Part shown: positions 44,941 to 57,927 of the stretch, piece by piece
How the letters are laid out: every line of letters starts with the position of its first letter
Position numbering within the stretch: position 1 is the stretch's first letter
Source: Prosopocoilus inquinatus
Taxonomy: Eukaryota; Arthropoda; Insecta; Coleoptera; Lucanidae
Assembly: GCA_036172665.1 (NCBI GenBank)
Contig: CM069876.1
Location: forward strand, 38,967,001-39,031,000
Direction: 5' to 3'
DNA: 64,000 nt
Notes under the pieces: model-generated
Databases searched by the model: none
What the model saw: the letters and a program-made list of their open reading frames with translations, nothing else
Told to the model about the DNA's origin: nothing
Made by a program: the position numbers and the translations under genes

Positions 44941-45459
44941 CTTAATCAAATAATGCAAAAATCTCGTTAATATGCCCAATAGAATTTATCACGTGACATG
45001 ACGTAATGAGATACGCACCCTCTGTACCCTACGCTGGTCGAAGCAACCTTCTAATACACAGTCCAGCTCTACCAACCTTGGTATTCTAATTAAAAAAATA
45101 AAAAACTGGTCGAGTAGGCCATGGAAAAATTGTCAAACAAGGGGTGTACGTTTTAGCAGTTTGCATAGTTTTAGCAAAGAAGTAGACCGCCATAAGGTAA
45201 TCTATAGAATGCTATTTCACTGCCAACTTAAGTGTCAATATAATTTGGCAACGCTCTTGTAGTGTCCTCGCTCTAATAATAACACAAGCTGAAACTTACA
45301 CAACTCATACTGAAAAAATAAAAATTACTAATTAAAAACAGTGTTTTCAAACTGCTCCAGAATATATTCAGAGTATTTAATTTAGTAAATTTAAATCGAA
45401 TTAAATACTCTCTGGGAAAATAAAACAGTTCTATCTCCAAAACGTATCTGCAGCCCAAA

Positions 45460-47160
45460 AGAAAGAGACAAAGAGAGTCCAAATCACAACGTAATATTTA
45501 CGAAATTAAAATTTGTGAAGAAAATTTTTAAAAAAAAAAAACAAAAACAAATTATTTAATTTTCTCATAAAAATTATAAAAAAAAGAATATTTTCAAACT
45601 TTGAAAAATTGTAAATAAAAATATATGAAAGGCATAAAAAATAAAAACATTTTTGATAATCCAAATGAGAAAATAACGAATAAAAATTGTGACGACAGTA
45701 AGAAAAACAATAGACGATCATTTAAAAAAAAAGCTCAAGGTGAATTGTAGATTTAAAATTTCTCAAAAAAGAAATTAATAATAAATATTTTAAAAAAGAG
45801 ACAAAGAAAAAATGTTAATTAATAATAAACATTCAAAAGAAAGAGACAACAAGAGTCAAATCACAACAAATCACACAATATTTACGAAATTAAAATTTGT
45901 GAAGAAAATTAAAAAAAAAAAACAAATGACGACTGCAAAGAGAGAGGAGTGAAGAAAATTTTGGATTATTTAATTTCTCATCAAAACGAAAACCAAAAGA
46001 AGGTTTTCAAAACCTGAAACGTTGCGAACAATTAAAAGCATAAAAAATAAGAATATTTGTGATAATCAAAAATGTTCTCGAAAGCTGAAAAGCAGTGAAC
46101 GCTTAAAATGAGAAAATAATAAATGAAAATTTTCTCGAAAGTAAGAAAAACAAAAGACGATCATTAAAAAAAAACTCAAAGCGAAATGTAGATTTAAAAT
46201 TTCTCAGAAAAATATTAATATTAATAATAAATATTTAAAAGAAAGAGACAAAGAGAGTCATATCACGAGACAATATTTACGAAATTAAAATTTGTGAAGA
46301 AAATAAAAAAAGCAAAAAAAATGACGACTGCAAAGAGAGAGGAGAAAATTTTGAATTATTTAATTTCGCATAAAAATTATAAAAAAAGAATATTTTCAAA
46401 ATCTGAAAAGTTGTGTATAAAAATAAATTAAAGGCATAAAAAATAAAAACATTTTTGATAATCCAAATGAGAAAATAATGAATAAAAATTTTGACGAAAG
46501 TAAGAAAAACAAAAGACGATCGTTTAAAAAAAAACTCAAAGCGAATTATAGATTTAAAATTTCTCAAAAAAAGTTAATAATAAACATTCAAAAGAAAGAG
46601 ACAAAGAGAGTCAAATCACAACATAACATTTACGAAATTAAAATTTGTGAAGAAAATTAAAAAAAAACAAATGACGACTGTAAAGAGAGAGGAGTGAAGA
46701 AAATTTTGGATTATTTAATTTCTCATTAAAACGAAAACCAAAAGAATATCTTCAAAACCTGGAAAGTTGTGAACAATTATAAGCATAAAAAATAAGAACA
46801 TTTGTGATCATCAAAACGAAAAATAATGAATAAAAATTTTGACGAAAACAAGAAACACAAAAGACGATCATTAGAAAAAAAACTCAAAGCGAAATGTAGA
46901 TTTAAAATTTCTCAGAAAAATATTAATATTAATAATAAACATTCAAAAGAAAGAGACAGAGAGAGTCAAATCACGAGACAATATTTACGAAATTAAAATT
47001 TATGAGGAAAATTAAAAAAAACAAATGACAAATGCAAAGAGCGAGGAGTAAAGAAAATTTTGGATTATTAAATTTCACGTAAACACTAAAACCAAAACAA
47101 TGTCTTCAAAACTGAAAAGTTGTAAACAATTAAAAGAAAAAAAAAGTAAGAACGTTTGTG
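45460..47160. repeat. tandem array, about five units of 355-395 bp
   Basis: The landmark 'cgaaattaaaatttgtgaag' recurs near 45501, 45885, 46280, 46633 and 46988. The units are A-rich and share 'aaaagaaagagacaaagaga', 'aaagacgatcatt' and 'gataatcaaa'. Open frames here are readings of the repeat. Confidence 0.7.
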
Positions 47161-47195
47161 ATAATCCAAATAAAAAATAATGAACCAAAATCTTG

Positions 47196-47295
47196 TACAG
47201 TTGCGGACAGAAAATTTCGGACACCACTCTCTGGTTCACAATGTTAAGTTTGGTGGAATGACGATGGTGTCCAAAATTTTCTATCCGCAACTGTA
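47196..47295. mobile_element. 100-bp Tc1/mariner-type MITE
   Basis: TACAGTTGCGGACAGAAAAT and its inverse bracket a short centre, with TA at each end (47196-47197, 47294-47295). The TIR is about 32 bp with two mismatches. This is a typical TA-target miniature element. Confidence 0.7.
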
Positions 47296-47842
47296 CTTGC
47301 AATAAATAGGGATCTAAACTGAAAAGACCTTATTAAAAGTAACTTGTACTTTTTATTTTTATTTTTTATTTTTAGAAAATTATTCACGTTTCCAAATTTT
47401 TAAAACCGCTTACTCCGAACACAACGCGCAGATTTCCCATGAAGGTCGACTCATTAATTAAATAAACGGCCACATTATTTTGACGTCAGCTAAAGTGATA
47501 AGTGATTACACGTATTAATTTGATTAACCGGTATTTAGCATCGCAACAAAAATACGCAAAACTAAAACACGTCGGGCAGAATTTTTACTTATTATAGAAA
47601 TAAATGGTAATTTAAAAACAAAATAACAATTTTTTCAGCCAAAACTAAAAGCTATGATATAATTAAGTCGCTAAAACTCTTTTTGAATAAATGATACTCC
47701 TAAAATGGATTGGCTACAGTTTATTTTTTAATGAAAAGGAATGACGCAACAAAAACATATTGGCTATAGTTTATTTTTTAATAAAGAGGAACGACGCAAC
47801 AGTTATGCGTAGATACATAAGTCGACCTCGGATTAGTTAAAT

Positions 47843-47885
47843 CAGCGGTTACCAAACTGTGCTTCGCGGAACCCTTGAGGCTTTA
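47843..47885. repeat. possible hAT terminus
   Basis: CAGCGGTTACCAAACTGTGC followed by TTCGCGGAACCCTTGAGG resembles the Charlie/hAT end pattern (CAGNGGTT..CAAAC...CGCGG). No second end was found, and the segment may instead be the tail of the neighbouring SINE. Confidence 0.3.
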
Positions 47886-47889
47886 AAAA

Positions 47890-48103
47890 TGACAAAAAAT
47901 TTCCTACTTTTTGTTCTTGCTTTGCGTAGCAATTGGAACTTTCATTATTGTCTTATGGCATCACCTCTCCAGACAATCTACTTTGTTTTGATAAAATTGG
48001 GTCACAAACATTCATGGCTCTGGTGGGATTCGAACCCTCGTCGACAAAGTGGCACGACTTTATAAGTCGGATAGGCTAATCGCTGAGCTACTTGTCTGCC
48101 CCG
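47890..48103 (-). repeat. tRNA-derived SINE
   Basis: On the minus strand the head starts GGGGCAGACAAG and contains an A box (TAGCTCAGCGATTAGCCTA, 48090-48072) and, 36 bp on, a perfect B box GGTTCGAATCC (48036-48026). An anticodon-like hairpin lies between. The acceptor stem does not close, so this is not a functional tRNA gene but a SINE head, with an unrelated body continuing to about 47890. The tail limit is uncertain. Confidence 0.6.
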
Positions 48104-48396
48104 AAAAACATTTAATAAACGCATATTTCCGTGTACCACTGTTGCCAACTCACCAAATTTCAATATTCGTACTTTAAAAAAATCGCTTATTGTCGTTCAA
48201 TAATAATAAATAATAAAAAGTAAAACTGAATATCCTGAATATCTGTAAAAACCGCTTTATTAAAAAGAATTGTATTTATTTTATTTTTTCGAACATAATG
48301 CGACCATCGTAATATGTTCCTGAGTTTGAAATTCGTCTTTGAATATTGCTGTCACTTTTTTTGTCATTGTTGCTGTTAGTTGTAAAAAAACAGTTT

Positions 48397-48534
48397 TAAA
48401 ACTTTACCCGGACACTGTTCAAATTGGGAAGAACACTCAACGTTTCATCATGTCTTTTGATAGCTTCGTCAAGCGATAGTGAAACGTTGAGTGTTCTTCC
48501 CTGTTTTAATAGTGTCCAGTTAAAGGTTATTTTC
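48397..48534. repeat. inverted repeat of the 40.1-kb family
   Basis: 'aagaacactcaacgtttca' (48429-48447) faces 'tgaaacgttgagtgttctt' (48480-48498), and the flanks ('gacactgtt', 'agtgtccag') are inverted too. The centre keeps 'gatagcttcgtcaag', as in 40071-40380. Confidence 0.55.
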
Positions 48535-48812
48535 TTACAAATTTCATCGGTCAGAGTCAACTTCAGTTGCTGTTATTGTTTGATGAAAGAATGTCTTCTG
48601 GTAATTTCAAATTATTTTCCATTTTTGTTTATTTTCTATATTCTCCGAAATATAATTCTTTTTTTTTTTCGTAAATATCACGATCGCCGTTTTTCTTTCT
48701 GTTTTTTTTTTTTCTTTTCCTGTTGAAGAGCTGTTATTTCCTTCCCTTTCTGTTCTGATTACATTTTTCCATGAGACGAAAACACTTTTGTTTTAGTTTT
48801 TATGGAAAATTG

Positions 48813-48895
48813 ACTACTAAAGATGGCAGCTTAGCTGCCGAAATACGTATCTACGGATATAAAAATTATTGTGGGCGAAGGTTAATTTCAATTAT
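48813..48895 (+). pseudogene. hammerhead-like motif with broken core (copy E)
   Basis: It has the same sequence as the other copies from stem II through GAAA, ATC|TACG and on to 'aattatggaaaat'. The first core box is CTAAAGA (48817-48823) instead of CTGAAGA and stem I is lost, so this copy should be inactive. Confidence 0.45.
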
Positions 48896-48899
48896 GGAA

Positions 48900-50260
48900 A
48901 ATTGAATAATCCAAAATGTTCTATATTCCCCCCCTCTTTACAGTCGTCACTTGTTTTTTATTTTCTTTACAAATTTTAATTTCGTAACTATTAGGTACGT
49001 GTTGTGATTTGAGTATTTTTGTCTTTGTCTCTTTCTTTTGATTGTTAGTAATTAACTAATTAATATTTTTTGAGATATTTTAGATCTACAATTCGCCTTG
49101 AGTTTATTTTTAAATGATCGTCTTATGTTTTTCTTACTTTCGTCAAAATTTTCATTTATTATTTTCTCATTTCTAGCGTTTACAGCTTTTCAGCTTTCGA
49201 GAACATGTTTTTGGTTTTAGTTTCCATGTGAAATTAAATAATCCAAAATTTTCTTCACTCCTCTCTCTTTGCAGTCGCCATTTGTTTTCTCTTTAATTTT
49301 CTTCACAAATTTTAATTTCGTAAATATTATGTTCTGATTGATTTGACTCTCTTTGTCTCTTTCTTTTGAATGTTTATAATTAATTAACATTTTTTTGAGA
49401 AATTTTAAATCTACAATTCGGTTTGAGGTTTTTTTTTAAATGATCGTCTTTTGTTTTTCTTATTTTCGTCAAAATTTTTATTCATTATTTTTCTAGTTGA
49501 TTATCACAAATGTTCTTATTTTTTATGCTTTTCGTTGTTTACAACTTTCCAGGTTTTGAAGACATTCTTTTGGTTTTCGTTTTGATGAGAAATTAAATAA
49601 TCCGAAAGTTTCTTCACTCCTCTCTCTTTGCAGTCGTCATTTGTTTTTTTTTAAATTTTCTTCACAAATTTTAATTTCGTAAATGTTATGTCGTGATTTT
49701 ACTCTCTTTGTCTCTTTCTTTTGAATGTTTATTATTAATTAACATTTTTTTAAGAAATTTTAATTCTGTTTTTCTCACATTCGTATTATATTTATTATTT
49801 TTTCATTTGAATTATCGCAAATGTTCTTTTAAATTATTTTTGTTTACAACTTTTCAGGTTTTGAAAATATTCTTTTGGTTTTAGTTTTTATATGAAATTA
49901 TAGTATAATCCAAAATTTTCTTTGCTCCTCCCTCTTTGCAGTCGTCATTTGTTTTTGTTTGTTTTTTATTTTCTTCACAAATTTTAATATCTTAAATATT
50001 ATCTTGTGATTTGGCTCTCCTTGTCTTTGTCTCATTCTCTTGAATGTTTATTATTAATTATGCATATTTTCTTTTGAGAAATGTTAAATCTACAATTGGC
50101 CTTGGACTTTTGAATCTTTTAAAATGATCGTCTTTTGTTATTCTTACTTCAAAACGTCAAAATTTTTATTCATTATTTTTCATTGAGATTATCACATTTG
50201 TTCTTACTTTTTCCGCTTTCAATTGTTTACAATTTTTCAGATTTTGAAGATGAAATCGTA
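48900..50260. repeat. tandem array in the opposite orientation to 45460-47160
   Basis: Four units of about 310-350 bp carry the inverse landmarks ('acaaattttaatttcgtaa' near 48969, 49315, 49670 and 49977). The unit is the reverse complement of the left array's unit, so the two arrays form arms of a giant inverted repeat around about 1.7 kb. Confidence 0.65.
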
Positions 50261-52010
50261 CTTCGTACCAACTGCTAAATAAACGTGTGTAATTATACGG
50301 TTGGCGACATTGCCGTAAGCTTTTTCTTAATGATTGTCTTTTGTTTTTCTTACTTCTTGTTTCTTATTTTTTCATTTGGATTATCACAAATTCACACAAT
50401 TTTTCAAACTTAGAGGATGAATTCGTACATCATCGTACCAACGGCTAAATAAATGTCCGAATACGATTGTAATCATACGGTTGGCAACATTGTCGCATAC
50501 GTAACATGTGTGATAAGTGATAAGTTTTATAGATAGATAGGTCTAAGCATTTCTTGAGCTTCATGAGAAGCTTTTGCTCGAAAAAAAGTGCTCCATGGTT
50601 AAAAAAAAAGGTAGGTTAGACGAAAGTCTGCTTCACACAAGACCAATTTTAAAATGAGTAAAAATACGGTAAAATGTTTTACGTCTACAAAAAATTAAAT
50701 GAAAATTCAGTTTTCTGTATAACAAATTACGTATTGTTCGCCTTTAATTTAATAGGAGAGTATAATTTTAAAATACCTGTAGAAAAATTAAACGTGTGTA
50801 ATAATGTCATCTGACGTCACTCGCCTTTATTAAAAAATGAACTATAGTATGTACATATTTACTGAAACAATTGACTTTTGTACTCAGATACTTCACATGT
50901 ATAAATATTCAAGCAGAACAGTTTTGTTTATTAACTTTAATTTTCAATTTTTTTTTTTAGTTAAGTTTTAACAAACATTCCCACTTGGTGTAAACCTCAT
51001 CCTTTTTCAACTAAATAACGCAGTTAACATTCCAAAGTAAATGGCGTTCGAACCTGAACATACATATGCAGAACCAGAGGAAAACAAGTTTTTCTTCTTC
51101 TTCTTCTTTGGTTAGTCCGAAACTTTCTAAAATAGTTTCAACACACTTATGGTCAAGAAATTTTCTGAATTTGTTCCTGCCCGCCAATTATATATATATA
51201 TCCTTCTCTGTTCATCTGTCGCTGATATTTTGGATCAAAATTCACACAAAACACCTCACATTTCCCGTAAGTTGTTTTTATTCGACAAGGTTAAACGATA
51301 ATAATAATAATAATATAATGCGGCGGAACAGGTTCTCCTTTGGTGTGTAAGTAGTTTTTTTTCTGCTTGGAAAATACATTCAATTTTATTTATTGCTCGG
51401 ATATATATGTATATTCGTGTGTGTAAAACTGAGACTCTTTTGATCTTTAATTGACTGGTATTAACCGAGCAAGAGGATGTACTGGGGAATTATTTTTCTT
51501 ACAAAACGACGGACCATTTTATAATTTGATCAAAACAAGCGCGAAACATGTTTGCTACGTTCGACCGACGATTTGAATAATTAATTGATCGGGTATGAAC
51601 GAACACCAAATACAACAAATGAAGAAATATTCCTAGAACAAGACGCATGATAACACTCACGTAGCATTCATCTAAATAAACATTAAAAGATTAAAGCAAT
51701 TTAATGGTATATTATATTGAAAGAAACTCAACAGTTTTTTTTTTATTAAACCTATAATTTAGCAACCGAGGCCATAAACGTTCTACTGCCATTTTGGGAG
51801 GGGGGGGGGGGGATATAGCATAATGTCAACATTATCTTATTGATAACTTAATGTTAGATCATTGGCTTGTACGAAAGCGTCAAAGACTCGAACCGAAACA
51901 TTAAAATTATGTACCTGGAAATGCTTTTTAAAAAGAATAAATCAATTTTGACAGTTTAATTAGTAGGTTGTAATTGACGCTTGTCATCGTCATTAATGCC
52001 ACCAGTTTTA
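50260..52010. other. AT-rich intronic DNA with small repeats
   Basis: A short duplication ('cgtaccaac.gctaaataaa' at about 50266 and 50436), an AAT microsatellite near 51300 and a run of about 13 G near 51800 are the only features seen. No exon was recognised. Confidence 0.4.
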
Positions 52011-52011
52011 A

Positions 52012-52114
52012 AAACGCAAGATAAATTTATCGTGCAGTTTAATACCTTGGTAACAACTCACACTAACAATTGTTACTGAGGAATTAAACTGTACGGTAAA
52101 TTTATCTTGCGTTT
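52012..52114. mobile_element. 103-bp hairpin element
   Basis: AAACGCAAGATAAATTTATC at the left is inverted at the right end, with a loop around 'acaactcacactaacaattgtt'. Its plan resembles the hairpin MITEs at 23713 and 44661. Confidence 0.55.
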
Positions 52115-52142
52115 ATAAATCCGAGTCTTAATTAATCTAGAA

Positions 52143-52980
52143 GTATAAGGACGCAGGAGTAGGCAGGTTGAGGCTTTGGTGAAGGTTCTAATTCTTTCTT
52201 GAGAACGGCTACAACGTCAAAGTCGAATTGTCTTATCTTACGTTTTTAAAACCGCGCCTTAATCTAAAAGTATAAAACAACACGGGAGTAGGCAGGTTGA
52301 GGCTTTGGTGAAGGTTCTAATTCTTTCTTGAAAACGGCTACAGTGTCAAAGCCGAGTTGTCTCATCTTGCGTTTTTAAAACCGAGCCTTAATCTAAAAGT
52401 ATATAACATCACGGGAGTAGGCAGGTTGAGGCTTTGTTCTAATTCTTTCTTGAGATCTTGAGAACGACTGCAAAATCGCAGTCTAATATCAAGCTAACTT
52501 TAAAACTCGATTCATCCCATAAGCGAAAGATCTTTATCGTGAAAGTAACTGTAAAAACAGATGTTTGTTTTAAGTTAATTAAACTTCAATTATTAATTTT
52601 TGGGTCTCGTTTTTTTTATGTTGTAATTATACTCAGGAGTAGGCAGGTTGAGGCTTTGGTGAAGGTTCTAATTCTTTCTTCAGAACGACTACAATGTCAA
52701 AGCCGAATTGTCTCATCTTGCGTTTTTAAAACCGGGTCTTAATCTAAAAGTATACAACAGCACGGGAGTAGGCAGGTTGAGGCTTTGATGAAGGTTCTAA
52801 TTCTTTCTTGAGAACGACTACAAAATCGCAGTCTTAATATTAAGCTAACTTTAAAACTCGATTCATCCCATAAGCGAAAGGTCTTTATCGCGAAAGTAAC
52901 CGTAGAAGCAGATGTTTGTTTTAAGTTAATTAAATTTTATTTATTTATTTTTGGATCTCGTTTTTTTGTTGTGATTTGAT
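52143..52980. repeat. compound tandem repeat, 129-bp unit plus a longer insert
   Basis: 'ggagtaggcaggttgaggct' recurs at about 52156, 52285, 52414, 52636 and 52765. Units 3 and 5 are followed by a second shared block of about 165 bp (52455-52620 and 52810-52975), giving a higher-order pattern. The 94-codon frame at 52458 is part of it. Confidence 0.7.
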
Positions 52981-53067
52981 GTCAAAACATTTTCGATTTA
53001 CCAACGTGAAATAAAAAAAAATTAACTGCAGAAATTTAGCAAACAAACATGACACTGTTTATATGGA

Positions 53068-53104
<37 letters not shown>

Positions 53105-53359
53105 CCTTGTTTACGAAATTGTTATAAAAAAAAAAACAGAAAGAAACATCTAAAGTGTCTAATTTCGTTAAATTTTCCAACTTGCTCTTTCAGTATTATC
53201 AGAGAGTCTACATTTAATGCAATTTACTGACACGTGCTTGTCGGTCAAGCAGAGAACGCTTGTGTCTTACTCGTTTGTGAAATCGCGGCATAGTTGTCAA
53301 CTTTTGGTAACTGTTTTACATTTTTTTTTAAGTTTTTATCATTTTAGATAACCGCAAAC

Positions 53360-55260
53360 GTCTTCTTTATTAAACATATTCATACGATGTACGAATTCCA
53401 TCGAAAAACGAAAATAAATAATATTATTATTACATAAGAAAAACTTTCCACTTTTAATGTAAATAAAGATTAAATAAATTAAGAACGCTGACAATAAAAA
53501 TAATGATAATAATATAATCTTTATTGTCAGCGATTACAGAATTTTACACTGTAAATGCATATAAAGAGGCGAAGTTCGGCTTAAGCTGTTCTTACACTTA
53601 ACCTCAAAACACGTTCGATTTCCAGTTCTTCATAAAAACAAAAAAAACAAAGCAGAAGACGTTTATTAACAAATATATATAAAAAAACAGAAAGTGGTCG
53701 ACGATTTGGATATTGGATTTGAACAAAAAAAAACATTCCGTTTTTATTTTTGTGTCAGAAAATATTCTGACACAATAATAAACAAGAGCGTCTTTTGTTT
53801 TGTTTGTTTCACATTTGTTAAACAATCTGTTGTCTTTCGTTTCTTTATTTTTTTCGTTTAGGAAAAAGTCTGAATTCGATTGGAATTCGAACGTCTTTTG
53901 TCGTCGTTCTTAATTTCCGTTTTTAGTTTTGTGTCAGAATATTTCCCGAAACAAAAAAAATTCCGTTTTTATTTTTATGTCAGCAAATATTCTGAAATAA
54001 AAACGGAAATTAAGAACGACGACAAAAGACGTTCGAATTCCAATCAAATATAGCCGTTTTCCTTACAGAAAAAATACAGAAATAATTGACAATCGACTGT
54101 GTTTAACAGATCTGAAACAAACAAACAAAACAAAACACGCTCGAATCCCATCAAATTTTGACTTTATCTTAATAGAAAAAACAAAACAAAAGACGATCGA
54201 TCTAATAACAAATATTACAAAAAAAAAAACGAAACAAAAAGTAGTGGACGATTTGGATATTAGATTTGAATGCAACAAAAACTTTCCATTTTTATTTTAA
54301 TGTCAAGAAAAAAAAATTAAGAACAATGACTGAAAACGTTTTAAATTCCAATCGGATTTAGACTTTTCTCTTCATAGAAACTTCATAGAAAAAAACACAA
54401 GAAACAAAAGACGATCAATTGATTAACAAATGCAAACCGAACAAAACAAACGACGTTCGAATTTTATCGAATTTTAACTTGTTCTTCGTAAAAACAGAAA
54501 CAAAATAGAAGACGATCGATCATTTAACAGATGCGAAACATAAAATGTGAATGAAAAAAGAAAACTTTTTTAGTTTCAGAAAAAAAATGAAGCACAATGA
54601 CTGAAAATGTTTTAATTCGAATAGAATTGAGACTTTTCACCTCATAAAGAAAAATAAGAAACAAAAGACAATCAATTGATTGACAAATGCAACCGAACGA
54701 AACAAAAACCGTTCGAGTTTCATTGAATTTTTACTTGTTCGTAAAAACAGAAATAAAATAGAAGACGATCGATCGCTTAACAAATGCAAAACATAAAAAA
54801 ATAGTCGACGACTTGGGAAGATATTAGATTTGAATATAAAAAGAAAACTTTGTTTTTTTTATTTTTGTGTCGGAAAATGAACTAAGAAGGATGAGAAAAG
54901 TTGTCGAATTCGAATCGAATTTTGACTCCGCTTCGTAAAAAAATAACGAAACGATCGATTAGTAAATGCGAAACAAATGAAACAAAAGACGTTTGAATTC
55001 CATCAAATTTTGACGTTTTCTTCACAACAAAAAAAAAACAACACAAAACAAAAGACGATCGATCGTTTAACAAATGAAAAAAGCACAAGGTGGTCGACGA
55101 TTTGAATACAAAACAAAATTTTCTCGTTGAACGAGGACAAAAAGTGCTCGAATTCCATTTTTTTTTCGTTATAAAAAATACACAACTGTGAAATAAATAT
55201 AGAATAATTGTGTGCTTTCTTGTTCGACAAAGACAAGAAATAAATTTCAAAAATAAATAA
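53360..55260. repeat. irregular A-rich repeat, about 550-bp period
   Basis: 'gtcgacgatttggatatt.ga' recurs near 53697, 54243 and 54806, partly at 55090, and 'aaaagacgatcgat' words recur throughout. Some parts are also inverted (53880-54040). The frames here encode biased Phe/Lys peptides and are not genes. Confidence 0.55.
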
Positions 55261-57927
55261 ATTAGGATCGAAGAAAATATTCGATTATTGTTTGTTCTTC
55301 GTTTTCTATAAATTGCTAAAAAAAAAACTGATTATTCAATTCAACCTTGGTCGTAATGTCGCGGAAATACCCAAAGATGCCCAAAATTTCAGAGGTTACG
55401 TTTATTAATTTGCAATATTCCCAACATAATATTCTCGGTCACAAGAAAATCGGTTAAAACAGACTCTGGCTGCTTTGGCATGAAATGACATGTTGAGGTA
55501 GGTCAATGGTAAGTTTCCAAACAAACACACTTGTTTCATAAACATAACCTTCACTTCGTAAAAAGATTATATGTAATTATTAGAAATAATTTGTGCGCTT
55601 TCTATGTATAAAGATTAACACCCGATCATGTGATTTTTTTTATCACTAATTGTGATTATGACCGTTGAAGTAAGATGTAAAAATCATTAAAACCAGCGGA
55701 AATTCAGTTTTGAGGTTAGAAACTTTGTTTTATTTCGCAACAGACCACTGACCTACGTCAATGTGACGTCAGAGTGACACTGTTTATTGCTCACTCTGAC
55801 AAATAAGAAATTTAAGGAAAACATTTAAAGTTATCAAAAAAAAATGTAGCACTGATTTCTTCATTCAGGATAGTAAGTTTCAAAGCTCATTATTTGCTCC
55901 TGAATTTATACATTTTTAGTTAAATTGTTCACCATAATTGTTCACGTTTCCGTTAACTATTTATTCGAAAATCCAATTGTTTTTTTTTTATATTTATTTA
56001 AAAGTAACCTGTAAAAAGCAAACTTTATTTAACTATTCAAAAGTTAATCGAATAAAATACATAGAGTATTTCAAAAATAAAATAAAAATACAACAGGTTT
56101 CTTTCCCTTACAAATGTAGAATGTATATAGAACTGTGATATAAATGGTTCGGAATCGGCAACAGACGTCAGGAACTTTATTTGTTCATCACCACAAGTGC
56201 TTGTTAAATGCTCTAAATCTAGTGTAATGCACCGTGTTGGCAACATTGCATACCCGGAAACTACACTTGCGCTCGTGGAAAGTGCATAAAATATAGACAC
56301 TTTGATCATAATACTTAGACCAAAGAGAAATGGGGATGAAGGAATTAAACTGCTAAGAGTTGAAATACACAGGGGTTGCAACTTCATCCCACAGTTTGTT
56401 GCGCAAGGAAGCTAAAAGAGCAACTATTGTTCTTTATTTTATATAAAAAAAAGTAATTATATTCAGGAAGAAAACTCTAAATAAATTTACAGTGCTTATA
56501 TCTCTATACACCTTCATTGTGAATTTTTTAATCCAGTTCCATCATCCTTCATTATCCTTTCATTTTATTACGTTCTTGCATTTAAAATTATAACCAAGGA
56601 TGAAACGAAGTACTTTTAAATCAGTTTTTATAATTTGCGTCTTCCTCTTGTTTCTTCTTCCTTTACCAATACCTGTCTTAATTCATTTCTTCATTTTCTT
56701 TCAGCTTTTCCTGTAATTAATTTGCCTTGCTTGCTTTGTTTGGAACTTAGACTCTTTCTATCTCTTCGATGCACTTCCTCAATTTCTAGCTTTCTATTCC
56801 GTCCCAAATCCATCACAAATTGATTAAGATCTCACAATGCGTTTTTTTTTAATTCCGCACTTATTCTTTTATTTTTATAATAAATCTCAGCGGACAAGAT
56901 AGTGCTTCAATTAGTTATTTTTATCGTTTCTTGAAACGAAGTAAAAAAAATCATGATTTACTTCAGTCCAATTTTCTTCTTTAAATAACTTCTTTCTTTT
57001 TATATTGAGCATCTTAGGTCTAAGGACACCGCTTGTTTTATAGTTTTCTGGATGCACTTCCTCAATTATTAAGCCAGTACAAATTCTCTCATCAACAAAG
57101 TATTGTAAAGTAAACCACTTGATCTACATCACCATCTCAATTTGGTCATCAAAACGTTTTGTTAAAGCCCTTTCCTATCGTTTCGATCCCATTTTGTCTT
57201 CATAATTTAATTCATTCTTTTCACCAGGACATGTATGATCTCTCAAGTAATTTCTTTTGTTCTCTCTCATGTTCCTTAATTTAGAATCTTTTTGCTCATC
57301 AAGATCTCGCCAAGTATTTTTAGTAAATCCCTATCGTCTCCTTTTATTCTCATTTTATTTATTTTTTTTGTATTCAGTGTTTTGTTGGTTCTTTTTGTAT
57401 AAATTTCAACAAAAAAAAAACGTTGCTGAAAGATCTGATGTACATTTTCAAGCTTTCCTTATTCTTTGATGGCCCAGCTCAACAATGAAATTGGACCTTC
57501 AGCAACCGAGCTCTCATCCTTCACAATGTACATCCAAGTCCAACCCTGACCAACCCACAAACCTTGATTAAATCCCGAACGCACATACGTGATCTGCAAA
57601 TCGTATACGTGCTGGTATTTACCGACGATTTCTACGCAAGTAGAGTACCTGCCTACGTTAGATCAATTTTATTTTCAACTCCATCACAAATTGCAATAAT
57701 CTCCGCGCAAATATTGTGAGCAAAAAAAAAGAACGTCGAAAGCCTGAAAATAGAAAGGCGCTTCAAAATTTGCTTTCTTCATTCTCGAACTTCACTTAGC
57801 ACTTTGGTACGTTATAATTCTTTTAACCTTCGAATACAGGATGTTGTTGTTTCTGGTGGAATTTTGCGAATATCATTTTTTTTTAATTAAGTACATATAA
57901 GTAATTCTGTATGTGGTTTTGTTGAAG
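55261..57927. other. AT-rich, end of the long intron
   Basis: Nothing is recognised except T-rich low-complexity sequence at 56550-57420. This is presumed intron of PGRP gene B. Confidence 0.4.

Noticed and set aside
45273..46567. Several Phe/Lys-rich open frames in the 45-47 kb array
   Set aside because: They repeat with the array unit and reflect its A-rich composition.
48016..48103. A tRNA gene on the minus strand
   Set aside because: The A and B boxes and an anticodon-like hairpin are present, but the acceptor stem does not pair and the sequence continues into a body. It was called a SINE instead.
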